From contig NC_087065.1 in NCBI RefSeq assembly GCF_963678635.1, positions 65,501,374-65,565,373 on the forward strand: a DNA stretch of 64,000 nucleotides. The letters run 5' to 3'. The position numbers and the translations under genes were made by a program. This stretch comes from Symsagittifera roscoffensis. Its lineage: Eukaryota; Xenacoelomorpha; Acoela; Convolutidae. Within the stretch, counting starts at the first letter, position 1; the number at the start of each line of letters is the position of its first letter. The notes beneath the pieces are model-generated. The model ran no database searches and was not told the origin of the DNA. It saw only the letters and a list, made by a program, of their open reading frames with translations. Of the stretch, positions 57,701 through 64,000 are shown one piece after another.

Positions 57701-60700
57701 ATTAGGAAGGAGGGGGCGGGAAAAGGAGCGGGTGTTTAGGATGTTAACTTGATCCAAATGTTATAACGCATAAATTGTCATCAGTCTCCTCATAGGACTA
57801 CAACCATCACCCCCCTTCCCCATGGGATTTGACCCCATAGCCGCACAAGGGTCCTTTATTTGGAACTATTTTGCGAACTGATCAAACCGATAACTGGAAT
57901 GCATATTTTATACAGAAATGCGTTGTCAAACAAAAATACATACATAAGGGATAGTTAACAAAGTCCAATAGGGGGAACTAGTTGACAAGATCCTAATGAT
58001 TTTATCTTTATTCAATATTTCAATAAACGATACGATTTTCAGCTTCAAAGTTTTTATGCTAGTCGATACACCGCCAGACATGCTTTCAGCAGTTTTAGAA
58101 ATAGATATAAGAACACTTATTCGAAACGTTGAAGAACAATTGTACTTTTAGTAGAATTTTTGTTGTAACACTCCGGAAACAGTATGGACCAAAATGTTTT
58201 AAATTGCCCCATTTGCCCACTAAGACACAAAAATTGCAACTATTAAATGTCAGGTTATGTGTTTACTTGGGATTAACGAAAGGTGGCAAAAGGTCGACGG
58301 TAGAACTGCAATAAAAAAATTACCATGGGTTGCGAATGCTTTCAGGATTGCCACCAGGAGCCCCACATTGACTGGTCGCATCTGGACAGCGAGCATGAGT
58401 CTATCTGGCTCGGAGTAGACATGTTCACACACATTCAGCCGGAGACAGTCCAACTCTTGGTTGGCATGCAGTAGTTTCAGCAACACATACATACATAGCC
58501 GCGTGGAGGCCGCTATCTCTCGTTCTAAACAAAACGAGTCTTGATTCTAGAGGAGAATGAAAACAGCGTTATGTCTGCGGTAAATTAAATCACAAGACCT
58601 TCTTAGACCATGACAGAAGTATTCGAGAAAAAGTTCTAAAATATTACCAAAATAAATTGGTAATTCATGAAAGAGATCTCTAAAAAAATAAATAATTAGA
58701 AAACTATAGACCAAGTAATGAATTATAAACCGGTCTAATAAAAACAGACGGAGGAGAAACCAGTCTGATGCGATTCGGACGCCCACCTCTGACCAATCTG
58801 ATGCCCCCAAATGGTTAAAAAAATGGCGTGTTAAACTGAAATAACCAAAACAAAACAATTGGTTAAACTCATTTAGTTGACTACAGGTCTTATTTAACCA
58901 ATTAATGTTGTCTCATATTAGTTTTTCAGGAGTGTATTCTGAATCTAAGTAAGGCCAAGAAATAATTTTTTTCCACGCCACTCCAACTTTTACCCAGTCG
59001 TGCTCCATCGATCGATTAATAACAATTTTGGCAACTCAATTGATAACGTCCGATTAATTTCGTGAGCCGAATACTTTCAAAACTTGCATCTTTTACTATA
59101 AGTTCGAGGGTGTTTTTAATTTATTTTTTTTCCCTGCATAAAAGCAAAATTGGTTAAACCGATTTGGTTTAAAAAAAATTAATCGGTTAATGGTTAAAAC
59201 ATTAGTTTAATTTTTAAAAATGGACATCATTGATTAGGCACAGTTTAAAGCGATATATTTTGCGCTATTAACTCATAAGTGGCGATATATTCGGTCAAAT
59301 ATTTACTCAACTTAATTTATTTCTATATTTCTCAAAAATACTGCATTTCGATTAGTTAAAAATTCGCATCGCTAAATTTGCGAAAAAGCGAAATAACCAA
59401 TCGAACTTTATCGCACCTAAAATAATTTGGGGAGTTTTCAAATTCTCCTGCATTTCTGACACAGAGGCGAATTGAACCTTCGCACCACTGGACTGGCAGA
59501 ACATCGAAAAAATCAGGCAGAGAAAATGCATTCAGATAAACTGGAAAATCCAGCAAAAATTGTAAAAACAACAAACACACAAACACAAAGGCGATGCTGG
59601 GTTTCGCAAACACTGGCCAGAAAACGACAAAAAACAGCTCTATAAAGTGAAAAAAAGAGAAGGTAAAACTAAGCCTAGAAAATTGATATCCTGCGGTGGT
59701 GGATTCGATCCTACGACCAGGAGTCCCTTGCACTCGCAATTGCGCCACTGGTCCTTGACAATTTACTAACAATAGCCGCACATAAAGTAGCTACAAAGGC
59801 TAATAAATTGCCAATGCGATGCAGCAAAAAAGACACCAAATACAAATAGACACACTTTTACATGTATTAATTTGAAATAAAACAAACTGAAGGCATCCTT
59901 TTAATGTAAAAAATCGGAAAGCAACGAGCCAAATTATAATTTCTTCTTCTCAAAAAAATTGCGCGATATATCGACCTAGAAATTTTTTCTGAAACCGAAT
60001 TTTTATTGCTGTACTGTTATTTGAAACAGAATGCTGACATAAAGACTTAAAGATTCCACCAAAAGTGGCGAAGTATTTGTGACTTAGACAGGAAAAAAGA
60101 AGAGTCACTCTATTACACTACGCTCGATACTGAAAGCGAATAAAGTTTGATGCTCTCAAAACAGACCAAAAAATAACGGATATAAACTAACTAGTGAAAC
60201 AGCAAAAACAATCACAAAGCAAAAACAATCACAGGTTTAAGGAAAGTCAAAGGACAAAAACCAAAAATTTTGAAAATCATTGGAAAAGGCATTCAGATTG
60301 TGTGAACTAAAGGGAGGCAATTTTCTGATAAAAAAGACTTTTTTTATCTGAGGAGACGACTTTTAAATTATTGAAAAAAAGGTGAGCATTGCAGCTAACA
60401 AACTTAGAAAAAAAAATTCAAGAAAAAATGTGAAAATTTTATATTTGATGAAGTTAACGTTCAAAAAATTACTAAGCGTTCAACCCTCCATAAATAGCAC
60501 TAAAATAAGCAATTTAGCTGGCCTGTAAAAAGTTGGATAATGTATTCAACCATAAACAGGCAGCTAAGCCGGCAAAATTAACCGAAAGCAACGAAGACGA
60601 AAAAATGCCAAAGAAAATTCATTAAATATTTTTATTGCAATATACAATGGAAAAACACTACTTGCGGATGCACAGTTAAATCAAATGGCCGCCGATTAAG

Positions 60701-62983
60701 AACAGAACGCACATGTACTGCATACATTTAATGTAACGTGCTGAAATTTGTGAATAAAGTTCTCTACAGGGGAAGAAATCTGTTACACTGTTGCAACACA
60801 CTTGCAAAATCAAAAGTAAAAAAGAACAAAATACAAACACAGAGGCAAATCTTCGCAAACACCACAAAAAACAACTCCTCAAAATGCAATAAAAGAGTAG
60901 AAATAAGCCTCGACATAGCTAAAAGTTGGCTAGGTCTCGGATTCGATCGGCGACCTCGCAATTATGAGCCTCAGGCACTAACCACTCAGCCACCCACCTG
61001 AATTCATCACAAACACTAGCCACAAACAAAGCAGATGCTATGAAACTTCCAAAGCTAGATTGCGATTATAGCAAACGGGCACCAAATAAATGAACAGTTT
61101 CCACTTTCAATGAACACTTTTATTTGCTAGTTGGATTAGAAAAAAGAAGGTTCGTACTAATACAATACGCTGATCGCTAGTTTATACCGTTAAGAAAATG
61201 TACAAATTGGTACATAACCTTACCTTTCAACTTTGCCATTTTATTTTCAAGATTTCTTTGAAAACCAATTTTTGTTGAGCTTGAAAACCAATTTTCGTCA
61301 AACTATGATAATATTTATAAATTTTTCACAGACCAAAACTTTGTAAGTTTTCTGATTCCAATATTAGAACCCTAACACAGCGAGTGAATCAAAATTAGTT
61401 AAGATAGATTTGAGAAAAAAATTATACAAGATGCAAGATCAAAATTGAGGAAAGTAAGCAACAGTCTGGAAAATATACATTCGGATCGTTTTGTTTTCTC
61501 GAAAATTTCCATTTTATTGGATATATCTAGCACTTCAAAAAAAGCATGAAAATGATTTATCAAAAAATCTCATACGAACAAAAATTGCTCAAATCACAAG
61601 AAAAGTCCATGCTGTGGAAAGCAAGACAAAAATAAGCGATAAATCGATTATTCAATTTTTTTTCCAAAAAAAAATAATTTCCAAGCATATCAAAACAAAG
61701 TCTAAACAGTAATCGATTCGTAGACCTGTGGAACCAAAACACGCAGTTTATAACTAGACGTTGAGGGAAAAATTGCTTTATGGAAAAGTTATTTTCCAAT
61801 TGCAAGTCAATTGCTCTATTTTCGTACAAAAAATTAGCTCAAAATCAATATTTAAACGACTCGACCGACCTAGAAAAAAAACAAGCCAAATTGATCAAAG
61901 TATTAATTCGAAAAAAGGCGCTAAAAACTTCCATTTTTTACTGAAGGTAAGCTTAAGTTTCATGGCGTATCCTTCTTTAATAAGCCAGCTCACTTGCTTT
62001 ACTCGCTCGAAATTAGACTTAAAATTTTCAACACGGTTTTCTTCAACTCTGGGACAACGTTATGAAATTTTTGTATGTCGTTTGAATCAGGACTGAAAGG
62101 GGCTTTAATATGAATAATCACCCCACCCATTACGATGGTTATTCGTGGTAAATGTTTCTGGTTAAAAAACTAAGCCTTATCGCTTGTTTCCTGTACTCGC
62201 TCGAAATTGAAATAAAAACCAAAAAACTTTAAGCGAGGTTTTCTCGATACTGAAAGGGCTTTAATACCTTATATCACTCGACCCATTTCAATGACTATTT
62301 GCGAGGAAAACAAAAAAAAATATTAAAAAAACTAAAACACACCCGAATAAAAGTTTCGACCATTGAAAGGGTGAAGGAACAAAAAAACTAATACAAGGAG
62401 CGTTACCCTGCCCGGAGGAGTCTGAGTTCTCGTTGAGGATGGCGAGAATGAAGTGAATGAGCTTGACGAACACTTCCTCCAGTTTGAACAGATGGCGACT
62501 GACCATGTGACAGAGGAACACCACCACACAGTCGTAAACACTAGTCTGCTCTATCTATATAACACACAACACATTATAACAGCCTCCTTTCGTTGAATAA
62601 GAGCTCAAGCAAGTGCATATAAAACATTATATGACATTGAAAACCCTCTGATTAGCTCAAAAAGAGTTCAAATCGAGAACTACATCAGATGGGAGACTTT
62701 TGATTCGTGATTTGATATGGATGTAGCTATTTCTCAGGTAGAAAACAAATAATTTCCCCACTAAAATTGAAGTTTTCCATTTAAAAATTACCTTCAAAAG
62801 CAAAACGTGAGCTTTAAAAATACAAACGTATCATTTACTTGCAGCAGATGTTTCGATTTCTTACATTTATCTTCTTAATGAGATTGTCCAGTGTCTTGTT
62901 CACTCCGCAAGGTTTTTGCGAACAGATGATTGTGAGCGCCGTGAACCAATCAGACTTCAAGAATGGCACTCGTGAAGTGACTT
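42964..62983 (-). CDS. MED12: Mediator subunit 12 (MED12/kohtalo), C-terminal part, 12 exons
   Basis: Exons in transcript order: 62983-62865, 62545-62407, 58539-58324, 54664-54178, 50335-49489, 49014-48853, 48400-48071, 47937-47737, 47501-47285, 46586-46307, 45607-45370, 43134-42964. All introns are GT-AG, and all phases agree, giving about 1,134 residues to a TGA at 42964. MED12 links the CDK8 kinase module to Mediator and activates CDK8/cyclin C in the nucleus. The match to animal MED12 is collinear: the region before the PQL domain, then FLSLILTCLKGQDDQRESLL, LRLVRQLLPLQRSTVDVV, RLSPWDLIEGFKMHAPLQLN and a Lys/Ser-rich then Gln-rich tail. The N-terminal part (with the LCEWAV domain) lies beyond 64000. 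Introns are 0.09-4 kb long, several loaded with repeats. Confidence 0.93.
43511..44290 (-). repeat. tRNA-derived dispersed repeat R1, long variant, copy A
   Basis: Shares with 59582-60130 the series AACACAGxGGCGAAGC, TTCGCAAAC, AGCTCxATAAA, TAGCCACAAATAAAGCAGC, AATTGCCAATGCGA and ACAAACTGAAGGCATCC. It is interrupted by the MITE at 43715-43899. Its tRNA-like head is largely lost. Confidence 0.7.
43715..43899. mobile_element. MITE with GGCTCTTTTCCAG ends inserted in repeat R1
   Basis: Terminal inverted repeats GGCTCTTTTCCAG (43715) and CTGGAAAAGAGCC (ends 43899), each followed inward by a C-rich or G-rich stretch. Flanks GCTAAAAA (43707-43714) and GCTAATAA (43900-43907) match at 7 of 8 bases. 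The related repeat at 59808 reads GCTAATAAATTGCC without interruption, a natural empty site. No coding capacity. Confidence 0.85.
44295..45025. repeat. Long hairpin, about 315-bp arms
   Basis: The left arm from CAGTGCTGATTTAAATTAAC (44295) is mirrored by the right arm ending at 45025, with about 100 bp between. Both arms encode the same translated words in opposite directions (for example SGPKFYPKN), which confirms an inverted duplication and not two genes. As RNA it would form a long imperfect duplex in the last MED12 intron. Confidence 0.88.
45370..45607 (-). CDS. MED12: MED12 exon e11 (Gln-rich)
   Basis: Acceptor TTGGTCTTTAG, donor GTAACT, ends phase 0. Peptide FAGGDSQVGFVGQTGKPPGP, then Gln-rich sequence and QNYTRFNSQ. 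Low complexity; assignment rests on splice phase and position. Confidence 0.8.
45646..45990 (-). repeat. tRNA-derived repeat R1, short variant, copy B
   Basis: Shares AACACAGTGGCGAA, a CTCGAATTAGCAAAATT block, TAGCCACAAATAAAGC, GATGCTATG, and AACATTTTATTTGCGAGTT with the copies at 51814 and 60834. Its right part forms the left arm of the inverted repeat around exon e10. Confidence 0.65.
46160..46306. repeat. Dispersed repeat abutting the donor site of exon e10
   Basis: GTCGACCAAATTGATTT, CCGAGCTCTC, GCGCGCGCTACCCCTC and TATTGGC recur in order at about 50630-50835. The GTAGGT donor of exon e10 (46301-46306) lies at the repeat's edge. Confidence 0.6.
46307..46586 (-). CDS. MED12: MED12 exon e10, enclosed by inverted repeats
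   Basis: Acceptor GCCATTCTAG, donor GTAGGT; two bases at each end complete split codons. Peptide MTNQAQLSMQQMSLGQQ, Gln/Pro-rich, then VVPGGGGPVMPGGATGPSR. The exon lies between arms of a 186-bp inverted repeat (45850-46036 and 46931-47116). The donor-side intron starts in a dispersed repeat also found near 50630-50835. Confidence 0.82.
46587..47284. other. MED12 intron between e9 and e10
   Basis: Almost entirely inverted-repeat DNA: a 92-bp hairpin (46663-46899) followed by the right arm of the larger inverted repeat. No coding sequence. Confidence 0.75.
46663..46899. repeat. Hairpin with 92-bp arms and 52-bp loop
   Basis: Arms 46663-46755 and 46808-46899 are near-perfect reverse complements (GCGAAAGCGAGGTGTCTC on one arm, GAGACACCTCGCTTTCGC on the other). 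It looks like a fold-back element; no target duplication was identified. Confidence 0.88.
47285..47501 (-). CDS. MED12: MED12 exon e9 (Gln/Gly-rich)
   Basis: Acceptor CAAATTACAG, donor GTTAGT, ends phase 1. Peptide VGAAMQNPHSVVQQQPTNRF, then a Gly/Ala-rich block and a Gln-rich end. Low-complexity tail typical of MED12. Confidence 0.82.
47737..47937 (-). CDS. MED12: MED12 exon e8 (basic linker)
   Basis: 67 codons with no Met near the start: KSRSHKSNSSGGTKKQTKSR, then a Gln/Ser/Pro-rich stretch ending YPGSVLGQQ. The basic KKK-type linker follows the PQL core as in other animals. Acceptor ATTTTTAG, donor GTATTA, phase 0 at both ends. Confidence 0.85.
48071..48400 (-). CDS. MED12: MED12 exon e7
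   Basis: 110 codons: GNQVVGKQRLSPWDLIEGFK, LNWFNAVKMEKGRGSVYEEQ, MFYHDHSPLDRTQSYFMQP, then an acidic/proline-rich end. SPWDL.EG, W.F and the EEQ...YH.H....R..Y...P pattern match the PQL domain. Donor GTAATT after AAAACT is inferred from phase; the frame itself would run on to a stop at 48032. Confidence 0.88.
48853..49014 (-). CDS. MED12: MED12 exon e6
   Basis: 54 codons, phase 0 at both ends: NSIGEKQNEGLRLVRQLLPL, VVCCEP, YDSKGNKMDALSSQTRHQ. The pattern VRQLLPL, CEP and TKGNK is diagnostic of MED12. Acceptor GCTTTCACAG, donor GTTAGT. Confidence 0.92.
49489..50335 (-). CDS. MED12: MED12 exon e5, start of the PQL region
   Basis: The largest exon (847 nt). It opens with LSIQIFDIQPVVELR, then a Ser/Asn/Gln-rich linker, AWLVAPLIGQLPAAVQGAVL, a Gly/Ser-rich stretch, LLSHGPFLSLILTCLKGQDD, LRLSLLGSMFDSILRNQSLS and VKKIR. 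WLVAPLI, FLSL.LTCLKGQD and the Leu-rich helices match MED12 closely. Donor GTACGT after AGA is chosen because VKKIR joined to NSIGEKQ keeps the length of the family alignment. The acceptor TTTGTTTAG restores the AG|A codon left by e4. Confidence 0.92.
51160..51235. repeat. Inverted repeat with C-run and G-run arms
   Basis: GTTAACTATTCCCTC followed by ten C is mirrored by a long G run followed by GAGGATAATTAACA. The interval is short (CTCCTATTGCAATAGAGT). A relative lies at 57540-57680. Confidence 0.7.
51486..51806. repeat. Fold-back element, about 145-bp arms
   Basis: Left arm from CATAGGTGGGTCTTTT to GATTAGGAAAC, right arm from TTTCCTAATC to AAAGACCCCCATAGGTGG, centre about 28 bp. Words such as GAAAGCGCGAAAGC and GCAATTAGCAGCTGCT appear inverted in the other arm. 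No coding capacity; MITE-like. Confidence 0.85.
51814..52113 (-). repeat. tRNA-derived repeat R1, short variant, copy C
   Basis: AACACAGAGGCGAAGC, AAAAAGCAGCTCTATAAAGT and TAAGCTGATCGCAAG blocks. On the minus strand the B-box-like GGTTCGAATCTCGG is present; the A-box part is shortened. Confidence 0.7.
53042..53501 (+). mobile_element. MITE with 8-bp target duplication, interrupted by a SINE
   Basis: Ends GGCTCTTTTCCAG (53050) and CTGGAAAAAAACC (ends 53493), flanked by perfect 8-bp duplications GATATTTT (53042-53049 and 53494-53501). Inside it aligns with the MITE at 55258-55479 (TTTATGTTTGTTTTA, GTAAAGTATGAAGAACAAAT, TTTCATTGCATTAT), except for a SINE at about 53130-53350. An 8-bp duplication points to the hAT or P superfamily; no transposase is present. 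Confidence 0.88.
53131..53350 (+). mobile_element. tRNA-derived SINE nested in the MITE
   Basis: Head GTGGGGAAGTGGCTACG...CTCAATCGAAAGGTCGG with B-box-like ATGTTCGAGGCCC; body CACCATGATCCGTGC, TTGAGGGTGAAGCAAC, AAAATAACCAAAAAAAATTG. Duplicated ATGTTA flanks it (just before 53131 and near 53376). The complete MITE at 55258 lacks this insertion and serves as empty site. A 5'-truncated relative is at 11380. Confidence 0.8.
54178..54664 (-). CDS. MED12: MED12 exon e4
   Basis: Encodes WTSEQVLDFVGSANLQEVAC, then HILQLLCYPGSPVKGCRYTK, LRRIFENLNKWNHRSSWLQF and DLFNLLAR. This is the conserved MED12 stretch that in other animals reads through LICYPHR and a predicted helix ending before the Ser-rich linker. 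The acceptor follows GTGCTCATTTAG; the donor is GTATGT. The tRNA-Asn gene lies about 62 bp upstream of the acceptor on the opposite strand. Confidence 0.88.
54729..54802 (+). tRNA. tRNA-Asn (anticodon GTT)
   Basis: A 74-nt cloverleaf. The acceptor stem GCTCTTG/CAGGAGC pairs at all seven positions with one G-T pair. A box TGGCGCAATCGGCTAGCG, anticodon arm CGGCTGTTAACCG with loop CTGTTAA and anticodon GTT, B box GGTTCGAGCCC, discriminator G. A Pol III terminator TTTT follows at 54810-54813. Near-identical to animal tRNA-Asn over the D, anticodon and T arms. It decodes AAC/AAU. It sits in a MED12 intron on the opposite strand, 62 bp from the exon e4 acceptor. Confidence 0.95.
54951..55110 (-). 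mobile_element. Truncated MITE, inverted orientation
   Basis: Starts GGCTCTTTTCCAGTCCCCCC and continues as the reverse complement of the right half of the 55258-55479 element (CAATGCAATGAAATTTGGC, TTTGTTCTTCATACTTTAC). Similarity fades near 55110 and no second terminal repeat is visible. Confidence 0.75.
55250..55487 (+). mobile_element. Complete MITE with 8-bp target duplication
   Basis: Terminal inverted repeats GGCTCTTTTCCAGT (from 55258) and ACTGGAAAAGAGCC (ends 55479), each followed inward by a C or G run. Flanking 8-bp duplication AGCGTTTT at 55250-55257 and 55480-55487. 222 bp between the duplications, non-coding. Confidence 0.9.
55640..55835. repeat. Cluster of TTCAACAGTGCCGAAAA words with a perfect palindrome
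   Basis: A perfect 19-bp inverted repeat GTTCAACAGTGCCGAAAAT (55760-55778) and its complement (55784-55802) with loop CATCA. Further direct and inverted copies of CGGCACTGTTGAAC surround it. Related words occur at 51315-51360, 54120-54150 and 63180-63260. Confidence 0.8.
56330..56765. repeat. Dispersed repeat copy related to 31270-31460, 43905-44290, 59815-60130
   Basis: The first part (GAGCAGTAATAAGATG, CATCCCCCACACGCCAT, TATGGCAAATAAGCTTC) matches 31270-31460. The second part (TTGCGAGATAT, CATTTGATGAAT, AAAGCACATGCTATCA) matches the right part of R1 long variant copies. Confidence 0.65.
57190..57290. repeat. Short tandem cluster of CTAGGGGATTATGCAGG
   Basis: Three near-copies of CTAGGGGATTATGCA plus three further TGCAGGATTAT-type words within 100 bp. 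Confidence 0.65.
57540..57680. repeat. Second C-run/G-run inverted repeat
   Basis: ACCTAGTAACGAATCTCCCC and GGGGGGATAGTTAAAGAGATCC flank TTTTGCAAAAG. Same design as 51160-51235. Similar ends (GATAGTTAACAAAGTCC) recur near 57950-57995. Confidence 0.55.
58324..58539 (-). CDS. MED12: MED12 exon e3, possible tandem acceptor
   Basis: Encodes FCLEREIAASTRLCMYVLLK, then LLVAILKAFATH. Two AGs lie close together: CTCCTCTAG (exon would start 58546) and, seven bases on, AATCAAG (start 58539). Only the second matches the phase-1 end of exon e2, giving GAC across the junction. The donor is GTAATT after CATG, leaving one base that joins the TT of e4. Confidence 0.78.
59582..60130 (-). repeat. tRNA-derived repeat R1, long variant, copy D (uninterrupted)
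   Basis: On the minus strand AGTGGCGCAATTGCGAGTGC (A-box region) and GGATCGAATCC (B box) form a tRNA-like head at about 59700-59762. Downstream blocks (AGTAGCTAC, GGCTAATAAATTGCC, ACTGAAGGCATCC) match copy A and show that copy's MITE insertion site empty. Confidence 0.75.
60834..61190 (-). repeat. tRNA-derived repeat R1, short variant, copy E
   Basis: On the minus strand GGTGGCTGAGTGGTTAGTGC (A-box region) and CCGATCGAATCC (B-box-like) form a clear tRNA-like head at about 60945-61000. It continues into CTTTGTTTGTGGCTAG and TTTATTTGCTAGTTGG-type blocks shared with copies B and C. Confidence 0.75.
62407..62545 (-). CDS. MED12: MED12 exon e2
   Basis: Encodes TSVYDCVVVFLCHMVSRHLF and continues to ILNENSDSSGQ. 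Donor GTAACG after GGGCAGG, phase 1. The acceptor is AG before ACTAGT; an alternative AG three bases upstream (exon end 62548) would add one Gln. Confidence 0.8.
62865..62983 (-). CDS. MED12: MED12 exon e1 (first in window)
   Basis: Acceptor CTTCTGTGCGTAG before AAGTCACT; donor GTAAGA after AAGATAAAT. It begins with two bases of a split codon and ends in phase 0. The peptide includes PFLKSDWFTALTIICSQ and ends NLIKKIN. It lines up with the MED12 stretch whose vertebrate counterpart contains a conserved Trp followed by Cys-rich sequence. Confidence 0.8.
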
Positions 62984-64000
62984 CTACGCACAGAAGCGAT
63001 AAATCATTGGCCCTAAAATTAAAAACTGAAGTCCACATTTTTCTTGACAGGAAAAACTGCACTTCGTAAGCACCGGCTGAAAACAGCTAAATGGAGCTCC
63101 ATGAGCTGTGAAATCTGAAATATAAGTCTGTATAAAAACTAGCAACAGCGGAGGATCAAAGCCTATCTTCCATTTCACGGACTACAGCGGTGTATTCCCA
63201 CAGCACAGCGCCGAATACTCACAACGCCGAAAATTATAAAGTTATTCACAGTGCCGAAATCACAACGCAAAATGATTGTTTCAAATACAATTCTAGGAAA
63301 TACAAAAGGAAAATGATTGTTTTAAATAGATGTCTGAGAAATACAAAACAGAAATTTTACCAAATCGAAGTGGTCAAGCAGTTTTATCGCAGAGGAGCCC
63401 GGAATTTGAACGAACACAAGACTGTGATGTCGGAAATTTGCCGCAGTTAATTATATTCAAACCATGTTTGTAATTTGGAACAAAAAAAACTCGACGCTGT
63501 GAATAGCTTTTTAATTTTTGGCGTTGTGAATACGAACCACTGCAGCTTATGGATATTAGTGGATAATTAAGCGGATATAGCTCACATTGACTAAATATTT
63601 CAAAACTGTGCAACTGAGATAAATTTTTACAAAACTGAGATAAATTTTTACAAAACTGCAACGAAATGCACGATTTGGAACAAAAGGGGACTCGGCTCAG
63701 CCGTACAATCTCCCCCCTAGCCACGTATAAATTTGAAAGTTGATTTCGTAGAAAACACTCATTTCAAAAGCGCAGAATAACAAGCTTCAAAAAATTTTTC
63801 AAAAGGAATACCTATTTTTATACTGCTAATTAACCAAATTATTACTTATTCATTGTTATTTTTGAATTAATTTTTTTTGACTAATTAGATCAATTTAGTT
63901 TGCCCTCAAAGTTGATATATGAAAAACCAGTATTTTATCCGGGACTCTAATTTTTAACACGAGCAATGCTTGTGTAAATAGACCGTCAAGTAAGATAAGT
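62984..64000. other. MED12 intron upstream of exon e1, continues past the window
   Basis: AT-rich. Words of the CAGTGCCGAAA family occur at 63180-63260, with GGCGTTGTGAATACGA near 63520. No exon recognised to the end of the window. Confidence 0.55.

Larger units (their letters stand above)
54665..58323. other. MED12 intron between e3 and e4 (3.7 kb)
   Basis: Contains the tRNA-Asn gene, two MITE copies (54951-55110 truncated and inverted, 55258-55479 complete), a palindrome (55760-55802), R1-related fragments (about 56170 and 57164), a copy of another dispersed repeat (56330-56765), a short repeat cluster (57190-57290) and a C-run/G-run inverted repeat (57540-57680). No exon recognised. Confidence 0.7.
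58540..62406. other. MED12 intron between e2 and e3 (3.9 kb)
   Basis: Contains repeat R1 copies at 59582-60130 and 60834-61190 with an extra fragment at 59457-59490, and otherwise AT-rich DNA. No exon recognised, and e2/e3 phases fit without one. Confidence 0.65.

Overview
The window is AT-rich, intron-containing animal DNA, from an invertebrate whose species I cannot name. The evidence is a split homologue of the metazoan Mediator subunit MED12, a BEL/Pao LTR retrotransposon, tRNA-derived SINE-like repeats, small TIR elements and two large tandem-repeat regions. A 200-base run of N (39410-39609) shows it is part of a scaffold. There are no operons, and the only single-exon coding regions belong to the retroelement.

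Layout. (1) 445-10059: a nearly intact BEL/Pao element with 447-bp LTRs that differ at one visible position. It has a CAAAT target-site duplication, a tRNA-complementary primer site, an extra ORF ahead of gag, and gag-protease-RT-RNaseH-integrase broken by one frame change inside RT. Each LTR carries a tRNA-like sequence with good Pol III A and B boxes just downstream of a TATA box. (2) 10060-13580: AT-rich DNA with short hairpins and a SINE fragment. (3) 13583-29025: about 15.4 kb of satellite with a 171-189 bp monomer. An older divergent family (left part and the extreme right edge) surrounds a homogenised 188/189-bp family with several higher-order repeats. (4) 29026-29800 non-repetitive, then 29800-39409, a very AT-rich degenerate repeat field with its own nested duplications and one inserted element. 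(5) The gap and 39610-42960, AT-rich with nothing recognised. (6) 42964-62983, minus strand: twelve exons giving the C-terminal ~1,134 residues of MED12. Splice phases agree across every junction, and the 5' part of the gene lies beyond 64000.

The MED12 introns are full of mobile DNA: a MITE family with 8-bp target duplications (two complete copies, a third with an empty site elsewhere in the window, and one truncated), a SINE inserted inside one MITE, a second tRNA-derived repeat family, and four long inverted repeats, one pair of which encloses a coding exon. A well-formed tRNA-Asn(GUU) gene lies antisense in an intron about 60 bp from a MED12 splice acceptor.

Most worth checking: the tRNA-like/Pol III module in both LTRs, the extra ORF upstream of gag, the inverted repeats flanking a MED12 exon, the 6-5-4 and 2-2-3-3 higher-order satellite structure, and the nested MITE/SINE series. 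No database search was possible; family names rest on motifs I can read and on remembered family knowledge.
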